Below are positions 34,041 through 46,267 of a stretch of 64,000 nt of DNA, in pieces. Positions within the stretch are counted from its first letter, which is position 1; the number at the start of each line of letters is the position of its first letter. The notes under the pieces are model-generated. The model worked only from the letters and a program-made list of their open reading frames with translations. It made no database searches and had not been told where the DNA came from. The position numbers and the translations under genes are program-made. Origin of the DNA: Hymenopellis radicata (lineage: Eukaryota; Basidiomycota; Agaricomycetes; Agaricales; Physalacriaceae); NCBI GenBank assembly GCA_015501595.1, contig JADNRX010000021.1, positions 1-64,000 of the forward strand, written 5' to 3'.

Positions 34041-36202
34041 CTATGAGGAATGCATGGGAGACAAGCTACCCTCCAGGCTCCGGTGGTAGTCCGAGCCGTT
34101 TCCGTTCCCATTGCTATGAGACACCGTCGACTCCGCATCACGTCCGTTAGCTTCCACGTCCACGTCCACATCCACATCCATTGCCTCGTCATGAACTTCT
34201 TCTGGCCTCTTCTTCGGAGCAACCTCAGCCTCCGCAGGCACGGCATAAACCCAAAACTTCGACTTCCTCTTTCCAGCAATTTGCTCCAGTGCTACTTCCG
34301 TAGGCTTAAGTGCTGCGGCTCCTGAGGCTTTCAGCTTCATGCCATTGCCATGTCCATTCTCTGGACGTGTGGAAGGGCCGGCCTCGGCAGAGTTCATGCT
34401 CACAGAGCTCTCATCGGTTCGAGCGCGTTTGGGAGGTGGTTCAACATTACCCAAACGCGTTGAGCGCCGTCGTTCGTCTCGTAGTCCTGCCCAAGGATCA
34501 TCTGATGAGGATTCCCGTTTCCCATTGGCATTCCGGGCTGACGTGCGAGTTGATCGCCGTCGCTCACTAGGCAGAGCTGCGCGTCGACCCCTTGAAGGTC
34601 GAGCATCGTCTTCCTCGTTGTCATTTATGAAGTCGTCGTCTTCCTCGAAACCCTCATCATCCTGTTTATATTCATCACCTTCACCTCCCTAATAAATATC
34701 AAGCACATTAGAAGAGTCCGGATAATGGCGTAGAAGGTGGCACTTACATCACTCTCATATTCCGGAGCGTATACATAATCGGGCTTTTTGGTCTGCCGCC
34801 TTGTTCGCGTTTCGCGCAGTTCAGCTTGGGCATAAAGGGCGAGTTTCTGTTCAGCTCTTCGGCGCGCCTTGTCGATACGCTGAATGAGCAAAGAATGATC
34901 ATCATTAGTAACAAGCCACAACAGTCAAAGGACACGGAGACAAAAAGGTACGGGAACTCTGTGAACGCCCAGAGGCAACCACAGAATGCAACTAGAAACA
35001 TACTCACAGATATTTCGGCGTCAATGAGAGGTACACGTTCCTCAAGTGATTTGATTAGCGCTAAGTGTTGATTCTCAATCTTTTTCGGTCTAGGAGGACG
35101 GGAAGATTCCGGATCGTTGGGCAACTCTTGTTTCAGCTGTTCAATGATGTTTAGAAACTCCTCCCGCGTGGAGGCGATACTTTCGAAGGTCGATGTTGTC
35201 TTCCATGGGTTCGTTGAGACATAAATACGCGGTGAGGCTACATGAAACCAAAGTCAGCAACCTTCTCATGATTGGAATGAAGATGAAGTAAACGTTGCAG
35301 CAAAAATAACACGCGAAAGGCGTGTCAGCGTGGCAAATACCCACAAATACATGGCCTAACTGTGGGGTTTGAAGAAAACGCACGGACCATCTGCAACCCA
35401 ATATCGTTTGCGGTTGATATCCTGTCCGACCGGAACAATCTGGAGATCTGCTTGCGTTAGGTCGGTGTTGACATGCGCGGTGGCGGCCTCCTTCTTCTTG
35501 CTTTTCGTTGGTGCAACGCCCCATGCGCGATCGACTTTGGCTTTTATGTCTACGCTGTGAGACAATTGCAGTTCCACTAGTTGTCGCAGCATTTTGAGCT
35601 ATTTACACGGAACAAAGGGCAATCAGGCCACGGAGTAGGATAGATGAATATAGACACGTACTTTGAGGTCCCAACTCGCCTCAAAAAAGGTGCCCTGGAG
35701 GTCATGTAACGGATCCACGTTCCGTCGCAGCGTATCGTCCCAGAAGACCGATCTTTCGGAAGTCTTGAAGTAGTCGGCCAGGACGCCTGATATGGTGGCG
35801 GAAATCTGTTCTATGCTGGCGATACGCGTGCCGTTAGGCTCCTTGAAACATGGGAGCAACGTGCTGGTGAATAAACTCACCCCAAATTACGCGTCTGAGG
35901 GCGCAAGTTGAGGACGAATGCTTTAAGTATTTGCATCAGAACCGGATTAGCCTCTTTCGTCATCAAGCATTCTTCGAGACTGGAAGGGCCAAACCGAGCA
36001 GCGGTACGATGAGCGAGACAGCAAGCGGTAAAATTTGGAGGACGCACTCCATGGGACTCTCGAGACCGTCCACCTTGCCCCGCAGGTTGGTAAATTTGCA
36101 TATGAAGGAGTATACAAAGAGGGATTCCCAGCGGTCAGACGGATGCGTCGCATTCGATGGCGGACAGACATGTCCTTTGGCGTCAGAACGAAGTGGAGCC
36201 AT
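34041..36202 (-). CDS. DDT/WHIM-type chromatin protein (RSF1/CECR2-like)
   Basis: Probably a nuclear chromatin-remodelling accessory factor. The N-terminal half contains VYSFICKFTNLRGKVDGLES, ANPVLMQILKAFVLNLRP, an aromatic WDDTLRRNVDPL and FFEASWDLKLKMLRQLVELQ, the helical layout of DDT/WHIM modules. It is followed by GQDINRKRYWVADG, which resembles the G-x-D-x-x-x-x-x-YW segment after such modules in RSF1-like proteins. Next comes a long coiled coil (KIENQHLALIKSLEERVPLI, RRRAEQKLALYAQAELRETR), then an acidic/basic low-complexity tail with several RRSTR-type repeats and PKKRPEE. At least seven exons join in phase; the start (MAPLRSDAKG) is the first good ATG. Family assignment rests on pattern resemblance only. 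Confidence 0.6.
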
Positions 36203-36459
36203 GGTGGCTGCGAGGTTGTTGATTGTGGTGGTCAGAGTAAAAGGAGTACTTACTACTTTTGATCGCACAAGTTACGAGATGACACAGCTTTTTCATTGTT
36301 TCTGTACTTTGATGTTGCATTCAGAGTATCTACTAATTAAAATCCATAACAGGGAGTGTACATTCCAACGGGGAACCACGCAAAAGCGAAATATTAAGAG
36401 GCCGCAATGGACACCAAACTAGATCCACACAAGAAGAAAAGTTGAGATAACAAGTGACA

Positions 36460-37016
36460 TTATCCCGGACCAACCTGGAGAACAAACATTGTCAGAAGGC
36501 GAACAAGACGTTGATGTGCGACATACTTTCGGGATGTCATGGTGCTCACTGAGCAATTCCAGATGGGTGTTGAACTCATTCACTCGATCCTTGTGCGTCT
36601 TGTTCGCAAGTTTTGCTACACGCTGGGCAAGCTAGACGAGAAACGTCTTAAATCGCGATGCAATGTCAAACCCGATATACTCACTCGCTCTCGCTGTATC
36701 TCTTCAAATCGACGTTCCGCATCGGTCTTGCGAGAGGACGTGGTTGCAGGAGAATTTCGGCCGCTTCCCGCGTTACTGCCTGATGGTACAACTAATTGGG
36801 CCTCATCCTGCTCGACCAGTTCCTTGATGCGTTCACGTTCTCTGGCGCGATCAGAGTCCGACTTGCTTGACTTGGACTTTTTCTTCTTCCTGAACGAAAG
36901 GATCAGCCTGAGTCCGGATGATATTGACAAAAGCACTACTTCTTCGTGATGCCGCCGTCAACGACAGCGCCCTTGAGCTTGAGTGAACCTCCAGGTCGGA
37001 TACTGTAGTCTGACAT
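36460..37016 (-). CDS. FAM32A-family protein
   Basis: Small basic nuclear protein; the human homologue FAM32A is a late spliceosome factor. The N-terminus reads SLKLKGAVVDGGITKK followed by a Lys/Ser-rich run, a charged middle region and the diagnostic C-terminus THKDRVNEFNTHLELLSEHH then DIPKVGPG. The last exon is tiny: a GTATGT donor after PK and a CAG acceptor give VGPG and the stop at 36460. Four exons. It starts 33 bp from the divergent RING gene, so they share a promoter. Role in splicing is by homology. Confidence 0.85.
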
Positions 37017-37049
37017 GGACGTTGAGAAAGCAATTTGCAGGGTCCGAGC

Positions 37050-38103
37050 ATGACAGAAATGGAAACCACGTGGCCTCCCCCTGCTTTGTCTTTGACGATG
37101 ACCAGGACTCGAAGGCCAAGGGCGTCTAGCTCCCAAGTAACGCTCGACGACGAGGACGTGGCTGACGACTGTCCGATTTGCCTCCACCCTTACACTCGAA
37201 TTACCTCTGTGCCTCTATGTAGTCATCGATTTTGTTTTGACTGTATATTGCGATGGACAGGTACGCAGGATTTACACTCTGAAAGACAGCCTTAACATTA
37301 TTTTGATAGATCAGTCGCGCAAATGTCCGTTATGCAATCAGACCATTGGAGACTATCTTCTATGCGGCCGCACGAAACACTTCCTGTCCAGAGCACCCGG
37401 CTTGTTGCCTCTGCGCAGCGTCCAGAGAAGAAGACCGCCCTCAAGGACGACAATCTGGGGTCCCCGATCCGCTGTTCTATCTGAACAGGACCGAGTTCAA
37501 CAGGCCATCGAGAGACGAAGAAGCATATACCAACGGAATTTGTATGCAAAGGTACGTCGACGGATCTGAACTTAGTGGATTATATTTCATGTCAATAGCG
37601 CGTTTCGTCCAATGTATCTCGGCCTTATCCAACGCCCGAGCAATTTTCGGAACTTCCGGAGTTGGTGGCGCGAACGACTGCGTTCCTCCGGAGAGAGCTC
37701 AGAATATGGCCTCACCTGGATGTCGAGGTAAGCTGTCAAGTGCCCTTTAAGGATCGAAGTTTATTTCAGCAGTGGCTTTCGACGTTCATCATCAGTTTTA
37801 TGAAGTCTGTTGACATTCGGTCGGAACATGCTATCGAGTACCTCGTTGAGTTTCTAGACGTGGATGGCGAAAGGAGGAATACTCTCCATTTTGTACATGG
37901 TATGGTCTCTATTTCATTCTTGTTATATTGACCAACATCACACAGAAGTGTACATGTTCGTTTGCTCGCCATTCCAGAACCTTTTTATGTATGACGCTGC
38001 AGTTCAGTACGACGAGTCTGACAAAACGGACAAATGGACTTATCATACTGCACGTAACCTCGTCCATCCATACCGTTGCTCGGACGGTCGACGTGGGATA
38101 TAG
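37050..38103 (+). CDS. RING-finger E3 ubiquitin ligase, Topors-like
   Basis: A C3HC4 RING is seen at residues ~40-85: CPIC, then CSHRFCFDCILRW, then KCPLC, with an intron inside the domain (37260-37309). It is followed by GDYL, a basic region and a conserved Agaricomycete block PELVARTTAFLRRELRIWPH with a helical stretch LSTFIISFMKSVDIRSEHAI. Five exons join in phase; the exon beginning RVSSNVSRPYPTPEQF follows the intron ending CAATAG. The last frame runs to 38103, and the very C-terminus is the least certain part. A nuclear role is usual for Topors-like ligases; substrates unknown. Divergent from the FAM32A gene by 33 bp. Confidence 0.75.
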
Positions 38104-38246
38104 TTCTCTCATCTAGCTCACCTCTTATTGGACCGCCAAAGCACATTATCTCGTCTTTGGAAATCATCATCGACGTCCGAGTACAGGTATGGATATATTA
38201 GGCCCTTTCGAAACGTTACCTTACAGTATCTAGACTACAACTCAGA

Positions 38247-39024
38247 TCAAAATCCCAATACCCTCCGGATCCTTGTCGTTGTGGTCGTACTGACGACTAG
38301 CTGTCCCTTCCCTGCCTCAAAGTTATCGACGTCTATGACCAATCTTCCTTTCCCTTGGTCAACGGTGGTAGTGCCCCCGCCTTCTTGGTCCCTCTCCCAT
38401 CGAGATTCACAATCTTGGAGACGCCACATCTGATTGGCGATGCCATGAGAGTCTTGTTTCGCCAGGCGGAGCTAACAGCACATGAGCGCTCTGCCCAGTG
38501 ATGCAGTAACCAGCGCCTTACCGGTGTCAGGTCTCCTCCATCCAATGTCAATACATATTCCGTGTCAGGCCAACGAATACTTTGTTCTAGTCAGACGGGC
38601 GATGCCATCTTGTATCCGTCGACTCACCGATATAATCCCGACCTCTGGGCATCCACGCTGCGTATGTCCCAGCTCACCGGGAACATGTTCGCGATAACCA
38701 CTTTGCTCTCGAGCTCGACGGTCAAGTACGCTCCGCTATACACGCTGCGTATGGCAAAACCAGCTCCTAGCGCTGTGATTTTCCACTGTTGTCCTCAGCG
38801 ACTGAGTACTGTGTCTACGCCTTTATAGTAGATATCACATACGCGTTGGTTGTCCCCGTCGTGCATCTTGAATCCTATGAGAGGATTATCTCAGTCTTCC
38901 ATTCAGGACCCGACTTCTCGTCGTCCATACCTATGACGGATCGGAAATTCTGTCCAGATAGATCTGCGCACATTCCGGTGCTTGCGCATTCGATGCGGTA
39001 GACGCCGGGGTATGTGTCTTCCAT
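38247..39024 (-). CDS. Ricin-B-type beta-trefoil lectin domain protein
   Basis: Carbohydrate-binding protein with no catalytic chain. Five small exons (38931-39024, 38843-38874, 38628-38785, 38522-38579, 38247-38471) join exactly in phase to give ~188 aa. Hallmarks: PGVYRIECASTGMCADLSG, DGDNQRWKI (first QxW), GAYLTVELESKVVIANMFPV, YRIRWPDTEYVLTLDGGDL and NQMWRLQD (second QxW). The repeats match those in small fungal ricin-B lectins, but the third lobe is not clear, and the C-terminal ~50 residues are Gly/Thr-rich and may be mis-spliced. No signal peptide, as in many cytosolic fungal defence lectins. Sugar specificity unknown. Confidence 0.7.
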
Positions 39025-39534
39025 CGAACTGGAAGCGGTGGCGAACGAGTCGACAGACGTGGTGGGAGTGAGTTGCAACATGTGTTGGCGGCGTGGTGGC
39101 AAACGTTCTTTACAAGCTCCATGCCACTCACTAATTAGACTTTGTGAAATCACAAGCCTCGCGTTTTCCGCTCATACTGGCGTTGAGACGACGTTCAGGT
39201 TCCGACCATTTGTTTTGCCGAACTGGAGGAACTGGAGGTACTACTGTACGCCTTAAAAGACTTTTTGGTGGCCAGAAGTAACTGAGTGCATGAAAGTGAC
39301 GAGCATGACTCCAGTACTCACGTCAAATATATATACGCAGCAAGTTGCAACCAGTCAAGCCAGTCGTGCCTCCATCCATCGTTATATATTCAATGTCTCT
39401 ACCCTAACAAGTACTTCATGTCAAATTGAGCTACCAAGAATTTCTTCAGCTACAGTAAAAGGAACAGTGGATAACTAAAGCAGGTTAATACGTTACAACA
39501 ACGAAAGATGATCATGTTAGTCTAAGAAAATCGA
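39025..39534. other. Intergenic
   Basis: No supported gene; lectin promoter at the left, 3' flank of the acyltransferase at the right. Confidence 0.5.
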
Positions 39535-40945
39535 TTAGAAGGGTATAACGCTTTTCACAATGAGTGAACCGATATAAATGGGTTGTGTCAAAGCAGCCGC
39601 GGAATATGACCGCATCAAATCCTGCATACAGAAGGGACTCATCGTCACTAACGCGCACCCAATTAAATAGGCCGCGGTCCATATCCAACCGAGGGTGCCG
39701 CTGACTCTCTTGCCAGTCACCGCTTTGAATACAGCCTCTAGACAAATGCCGATTCCGTTCAATACGAAGTATGACGTGGTATTACAGCACTAGACCGCAG
39801 TTGAGTAAAGCGCCGTCCAAGTTGAAAGGAAAAGACCTACCACGCCACGGGCTCGATGCATGCCCCAGTACCCTAGGTCGTGGAAGAGTCCCGAAACAAA
39901 GAACGTCCCAAGCACAAGGCCAACACGCCCGAACAGAATACCAAACGGTTTACCTCCGGCCTGCCCAAACGCGTCCCGGAATGCCTGATGCCATCGCTTG
40001 CCCCAGAACTCTGTAAGCGAGGTGGACTTCCAGGGTCTGTTGTAAAACGGCGGCCAGTCGTCGACCTCCTGACCGAGGATGAGAACACCGATCAACGAGT
40101 AAAGGGCGTAAGACCCTCCGAGGTTGGTGTATGTGAAGGTCGGGTAAAGAAGAGCGTGACAGATCCTTCGTACGACATATAGAGCGGAGGAGAGTGCAGA
40201 TGGGGAAGAAGGAGAGGAAGGTAGAGGGTACTTGAGTAAGTAGGCGAGACAAGCCTCAAAGACGAGACTGTTGAGGAAGTATGAAATGATGGCTTCACGA
40301 ACGAACTGTCGCTTCTTAGATGAAGAGTTTGTGGCCTTAGTGGTTTGAGAGTTGATGAAAACTCTTCCATTCGAGAAATCCCATCCGATTCCTCGAAAGT
40401 TGCAGCATAGATCGCAGGCTGCTAAGGTCTGAGTAGGTCTGCGTCGCGGCAAGTGCAAACTTACCATCCAGCAAGATTTCGGAAAGACTTCGGGGTTTGG
40501 ACGCGTCTCGGCCTTTGCCAACTCTAACGTAGTGCTTATGTTGAAAGGTCCAGCCAACAACGCGAAAGAATATCATGGCCATCAAGGTCTGTATTGGATG
40601 TGAGCCAGTGTATGATTCCGATTGTTGATGGCGTACCAATAGACCCAAGTTTGCTTCCTCGAATGCAACATTGCCGCTGGCGAGATCCAGCTTGGTGCTC
40701 GCGCGATAGGTGACATAGAGGCTGGCCGGAAGCAAGGCTAGTCGTAGGAAATACGTTCCCGGCAAAGTGACGAGCACCGCAGTGAGATAGTACGCCAGCT
40801 GAGGCGGGAAGTAAACGGAAAAGTAGGTTCCCACATTCAGGTGGACTGTCGGCGGGGGGATGGCGAACCAAGTCGGGGCCGCACTGGAATCGGGAGGTCA
40901 GGAATTGGAGTAGGAGATGATGATGGGCACTGCTCACCAGGACAT
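39535..40945 (-). CDS. Wax-synthase-like membrane acyltransferase (MBOAT-type)
   Basis: Polytopic membrane enzyme of the wax-synthase-domain group, which transfers acyl chains or acetyl groups to lipid or terpenoid alcohols in the ER. Hydrophobic helices recur along the chain (QLAYYLTAVLVTLPGTYFLR, FFVSGLFHDLGYWG, TAAYLIGCALVTM). The signature FWGKRWHQAFRDAF, followed by a membrane His in VSGLFHDLG, matches the catalytic core. The first exon is only 8 nt: ATGTCCTG at 40945, a GTGAGC donor, then CAAPTWFAIPPPTVHLN. Several introns of ~50 nt. In fungi these enzymes often decorate terpenoids, but here no obvious cluster partner is adjacent; the terpene synthase is 26 kb away. Confidence 0.8.
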
Positions 40946-41290
40946 GGGCTGAAGCTTGACGACAACGTTGAGAGCGAAACAGAGAGAATAAATATTGCTA
41001 ATTACCCTGCCCCCTTTTTCTTAAGTATCCGACGTGTCTCAGGTAAGTAATCGTCCGCGGCGAACTATTGAATAGTCCGTACCGGCCGAGAGCCTTTGCT
41101 TACTACGAATCTCCGTCTAGACTAACTGATTCGACACAGAAGAATTTCGAGGCGCGGTCAAAAAAGGGATCTCCCGCCTTGACCCTCCTTCTGGAAAAGG
41201 CAAGGCACTCTCACGTGTACACTGCGCCTTTCGACCTACCAGCACGCCGAATCGTTTCGTGCTGCGCCGCTGCCGCTCCCTCACCCAGCC
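40946..41290. other. Divergent promoter interval
   Basis: 345 bp between the start codons of the acyltransferase and the TMEM115 homologue, so both promoters fall here. I see no reading frame or TATA box. Confidence 0.5.
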
Positions 41291-42643
41291 ATGGCCATGC
41301 TATCATCCCCTCTGACGTTTATCTCGTCAGTTCCCGTCGTTACGCGGTTGTTTACTGCGGCCACTGTCGTCGGTTCTCTATTTTACGCCTGGCTCAAATG
41401 GCAAGGAGTCGAGTCCACACCATATCTCACCTTAATACCGGGATCGAGTGTATTTTATCCATGGACGTTCGTCACGTCGGCTGTAGTTGAAACGAGCATT
41501 CCCGAGGTGCGTAGTATGCCCTTCACTGCGTGTTCGAGTCGCTCATAAATTTCCGGCTACCCCAGTTTATCGGGACGCTCATCTTCGTTCCCGCATCGTT
41601 ACGCTATCTGGAACGTCTTTGGGGAAGTATTGAAACTATCAAGTTCATCGTCGCGGTCGTCGGCTTTTCCAATATCATCGGGTTTGGGTTCAACTGGATA
41701 GAATTTATTGCAACTAGAAATGCGGACATGTTCTTGTCTGTGGCTGCTTTCTGCACCCATTCGGAAGCTTATTGAGCATATAGATACGGCATGGAATACC
41801 ACGGGCAAATGTCGCTGCAAATCGCCATCCTCGTCGCCTTCACTCAATTGATTCCCGAGCATCAGGTTCAACTAATGGGCGTCATCAAGACGCGTGTAAA
41901 AGTGAGCAGCCATGTTGTTTTCCCTCTATCAAAATTATATCTTGTTTTCAGAATCTCCCAATGGCATACTTGACCCTCTCAACGGTGATGACCTTCCTGG
42001 GCTTCCAGTGCCCATGGATTATTATCCAATTCGGATGGTTCGTCGGATGGATATATCTTCGCTTTTACAAGAAGAACCCTAGCGAGACGGTTGGAGGTAC
42101 CGATACTTATGGTGACCGAAGCGAAACTTTTTCGCTTATTTCATGGTTTCCTCCATTCGTGCAGTGCGCTAAATCGATCTTTTCTCCCGTATGATACTGA
42201 TCTAGTCTCAGTACCCCGTTGTCTATGCTTGGAAACTTCGTGTTCCACTTGGCGAATCGCTTCCACCTCATTCCTGCTTCTCATGGTGACCTAGAAAGCG
42301 GCACATACAGTCAAGTCCCTGGTAGTGCTCGGGCAGAGGCGGAAAGGCGACGGTACGCCCACTTGGTTCCTTACTTGTATTCACTTGCTCAACTTGAGCT
42401 ATTAGGGCAATGGCTCTCAAGGCTCTTGACCAAAGGCTCGCGAACAATGCCTCTCCCGGACCCTCATCCGCAACACCGAATGGCGCAGCTACGCAGAGTC
42501 CCCGTCCTCCTCCAACCGCAGCTGCGCCGCGGCCCGACGCGCCAGCCATGCCCTCCGCTGCTGTACCGGCGACTAATCATGCCACCAAAAAGAGTGTAGG
42601 GGAAGTAGATGTAGGCGAGTCTGTGAATTCGGATAGTCGGTAA
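41291..42643 (+). CDS. TMEM115/DUF1751 rhomboid-like Golgi membrane protein
   Basis: Members lie in the Golgi membrane and help retrograde transport; they have a rhomboid-like fold without protease activity. Seen: N-terminal helices (TRLFTAATVVGSLFYAWLKW), the conserved SSVFYPWTFVTSAVVET, then LPQFIGTLIFVPASLRYLER with LWGSIETIKFIVAVVGFSN, MEYHGQMSLQIAILVAFTQL, and FQCPWIIIQFGWFVGWIYLR. The cytoplasmic tail is Pro/Ala-rich and ends VGESVNSDSR. About seven exons, all in phase. No Ser/His catalytic pair typical of active rhomboids was seen. Divergent from the acyltransferase gene. Confidence 0.85.
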
Positions 42644-44432
42644 TGATGGTTACGATTTTTTTTCTTCTGAGTTGTACACTGCTTCAAAATATGTTTACGC
42701 TTTTACGCTACTATCCCTTGCTACTTACTGCGATATTAAATTAACACTGTTTGGCGGGCTCTGTATTCTTGCTTTACTGACTTCACTTGCGTCGGTCGAT
42801 ACTTTGAATAACTCCATCTGGCGAAAGCTGTAGTTCGAGCTTCGAAGACATCGAGAAAGCTGAGGTGCGTAGTGTCTTTCGCGTTGGATATGTACCCTTC
42901 TACCTTGTTGACTACGATCAACTTCTAATTGCAAGAAGGCCGTTTTGGGATGGTTGGATGCACAGTGTTGTGAACGAAGACGTTTCAGAGACAACCTGAA
43001 AGAGTCTGAGAAGACACGGAATTTTGAATTGTGGCATTGCAACAAATCAACCGTGAGGCATGAACGGAGCGGGAGAAGCTGACCGTCTCGATACATAACG
43101 TCAAGAGCTTGATATACTTCATTGCCAAAATTATCTGCTTATTGGTCTTCAGTTGAGGACGAAAAGTTACTAAACTTGAAGACCCCGGTCCATGTAAAAA
43201 GGGTTCGTAGACATACGTAGGCTCGGTATGGCAGAAGATAACCGCTACACTACCTTTGCCGCTATGAAACTGAGTATTAGGCGGCTATCATCGCTCAGCG
43301 TGCACTACCTGGATCAACTGCAAATCGAGGGAGCACGATTACTTGTCCTCCTGCCGGCAAGAGGTCTCAGACATAAGTCTCCCAAACATGACAAGTCTTA
43401 GAAACAGCAGTGAAGACGAACTCGGCGCTCTCATGCTGGGCGCCGCCCAGTGCAAATTGAAGCAAGAATAGCAAGAAACACGACGTGATCCAGCTTATTA
43501 CGCGCTTGAGGATAGCCATTAGTTTAAAGGTGGCTGTCATTCGTTAGCCACGACAGGAACGTGAATGAAAAACTTACCGGGCGAGCGTTAAGAAAGAAGA
43601 CATAGATGATGTTAGTGAATCCGAGATCATAGTTGTTGCAGCGCGCGCCTGAACACAGCCACTCTGACACCTCCGCTCTGCCCACTACTTACCATGCCCC
43701 ATCAAGTACTTTCCCACTATTCCGACTTATCGAGATACACAGACGCTCAAAATGAGTCAGTGGGAGGAACTCGTCGAAAGCGTCAGTAACCCAATGGGCG
43801 CGTTGTAGGGCAGGTTTTTTGACTGAAGCTGTCCCCTTACCTCTCAAAGTCGTGTAACCGTCAGGAAGTCAAATCTTCTTGCTCAGGTGACCGTGTTAGT
43901 CTGTTTTCTATCTGCCGCGCACTTACCTGATTCGCATAGGCTGCACCGTTCGGCTCTCTCTGATAAGAGCCAACTAGAGCCAAACACTCTCTCCAATCAT
44001 TATGAGGAAGCGATGTTTCGTACGGGGGCTTGGAAGCGCTTGCGCAAGCGTCGCCCAGTCTTGACAGATTGATTACCTCACTGTCAGACCCAGCCTCTTT
44101 CTCTTGACAATGACAGCCATGACCGTTGATTCAATTTCCCAACAATTTCCTGTGTTGGCATTTGCGTTCCTGTGTTCAGTGCTGCCGTGCGCTTTCGGTT
44201 CCAGCAGCGTCGCGTTATCCATTGGTTATACACATGCCGCGGCGCCGTTCTGAAAATAACTGGCATGCCCTCATACTGTTGGACCCTTGGCGCCGGACGA
44301 GGAACGCGACTGAATCGCGGCTGACCTTATGTCGTTCCATGCTTCCGTGGACGACATACCTTGTGCCCCTGGAATACAAATCTCACTGATGTATAAAAGC
44401 GCGGACCACTTCGTGTCCTTGCGCCTGCTTTC
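42644..44432. other. 1.8-kb intergenic interval
   Basis: No family-like or spliceable frame found. The right end carries a TATA box for the hydrolase gene (see separate entry). Confidence 0.5.
44392..44399 (+). promoter_or_regulatory. TATA box of the hydrolase gene
   Basis: TATAAAAG lies 34 bp before the ATG at 44433. Such a short TATA-to-ATG spacing implies a very short leader. Confidence 0.55.
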
Positions 44433-45898
44433 ATGTTATCGACGTTCGTTTTCTTCGCGCTCCTCAGGTACTTGGCCTCCGCACAGCAATATGCTGGGAC
44501 AGTCGTCCCGCTCCCGGAGTTTCTGCCAGACTCTGTCACCGGCGCAGAGACTGCATACTTCAACATCAAGGATGCCAACGGCAGCAACACTACGCTGGTG
44601 AACTACTTTTCTCTCCCGAATGGCACCCGACAGGATACGAACAAGGTTCCTGTTCTCCTTGAAACTGCTGGCGATTGGGCGCTGACGCGTTACGTTCCGC
44701 AGGTTCAAAGAGCGGTGATACATATCCATGGAGCGAACGGAAACTATGGAGGCGCGCCTGAATACTTTGATGCGCTGTACGCAGGTTCGACTCGCGAGTT
44801 CTCTGTGTTGCTTCTGAACCCGACAGCTAACGCGATGAGTAGGAGTAAATAAGGCCAGCGAGATAAATCCGAATGTCAACCAGAACACCGTTGCGCTCAT
44901 GGCGCCCTACTTCGTCAGTGATACGAGAAATCTTGTACGGTCTAATATTATGTTTTGGCCAGGTTCGTATGGCTCGCGCCACCGTGTTTTCTGTTCTCAC
45001 ACTTACGCCCTAGGCACTACTTGGTACACCGGCGCGACGAGTATCTATCCTCCGGGAGCAAATATCTCCTCCTACGACGTCCTCGACCAGATTTTGCAAT
45101 ACTTCAACGACATCACGCTATACCCCAACATGAAACAGATTGTGGTCTCCGGGCACAGCATGGGCGCTCAAATGGCCCATAGATACGCTGCTGTCGGGAA
45201 AGACTTGGGCTTACACGGTGCGCGTTCTTGAGCAGAGAGTCGCAAGATACTTATTTGATGTTACTATTACAGTTCCGGTCGTCTACTGGCTTGGAAATCC
45301 CAGCTCATTTCTGTGGTATGCCGAACAAGCTTCCTGTCTGGCGTTGGTATTGATTAACGTGGGCCAGGCTCGACGCTACCCGACCATTTGCTACGGATAC
45401 ATGCCCAACGTACAACGACTGGGGGCACGGACTTGATAATTACAGCAACGACTACGAGAAAGACTTTGTGGACGCCGTCGGAGCCGCAGGTGTTCGCCTA
45501 CGTTACCAAAGTAGGCTTATCGCGTATGCTCGAGGACTTAACGACTTTGGAGACTATTCCGAAGGTGAATGTGCTCCGTATACGACTGGGTAAGCTCCAG
45601 AGCGGGGACATCGTCATTCCATATTGACGGATAGACCAGCGGCAATCGTGGAGAGAGAATGTACAACTTTTTGGACGCATTCCCCATCGATGCGGGTGAC
45701 ACGACGGACTTTATGGCGGGTGTCGGTCATAATGGTCTGGACATGGCAACATCTGATTCCGGTCTGTATCGCTTGTTGTAAGTTTCTCTTTCGTGACGGA
45801 GCAAGATTTCGTCCTTATCGTCTTTTAGCCTTGATAACTTTGATGGAGATGGTGTGCGTCATCCTAGCATTGGGGAGAGAGGCCCACCGACAAATTGA
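44433..45898 (+). CDS. Secreted alpha/beta hydrolase
   Basis: Likely extracellular esterase or lipase of the alpha/beta-hydrolase fold. A signal peptide is seen at the start (MLSTFVFFALLRYLASAQQ). The oxyanion region is VIHIHGANGNYGG, the nucleophile elbow is VVSGHSMGAQMAHR (GxSxG, Ser), and candidate acid/His residues lie in DTTDFMAGVGHNGLD. CPTYNDWGHGLDNYSNDY and a C-terminal DNFDGDGVRHPSIGE follow. Introns of ~50 nt were resolved by frame (for example GTATGC at 45314 restoring SSFLWLDATRPF, and 45590-45639 giving TTGGNRGERMYNF); with them the frame is intact at ~400 aa. Substrate unknown. A damaged carboxylesterase gene lies 2 kb further on. Confidence 0.75.
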
Positions 45899-46267
45899 CA
45901 ACCTGGGGGACATTCTACGTGATCGAGGGGGATCACTGCAGCATGTACAAAACATCATCGAATCTTGCAATTGAATATGATACATTCTTCTGCAACGTGT
46001 CCTCCTGCTGGCGAGCTGTTCGAAGCTTCTTGCAAACTATATGCTGGCTGAACCCTAGCCTTTCTCTTAACCGCGATGAGGCTGTCGGTCCGTGCATCAC
46101 CAAGGAGAAACCGCGAGAAGCGGTTGAAAGCCGTACTTTCTGGGTGCCCGCCGCCCTTCATACAAACGTCCAACGTGATAATCATGATCATTTGTTCAAA
46201 CGTACACAACCAAGAAATATAGTAAGAATAAAAAAAAATGTCTAGGGGGTATAGGTGCTGTAGGATT
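45899..46267. other. Convergent 3' flanks
   Basis: 369 bp between the stops of the hydrolase and the next minus-strand gene; no features recognised apart from an A-rich run near 46231. Confidence 0.45.

Noticed and set aside
38104..39153. First impression of a dead lectin fragment
   Set aside because: Once five short introns and exons are placed, all phases agree, so I call it an intact gene.
45280..45660. Apparent frame breaks in the secreted hydrolase
   Set aside because: Introns starting GTATGC (45314) and GTAAGC (45590) restore a single frame; no lesion is needed.
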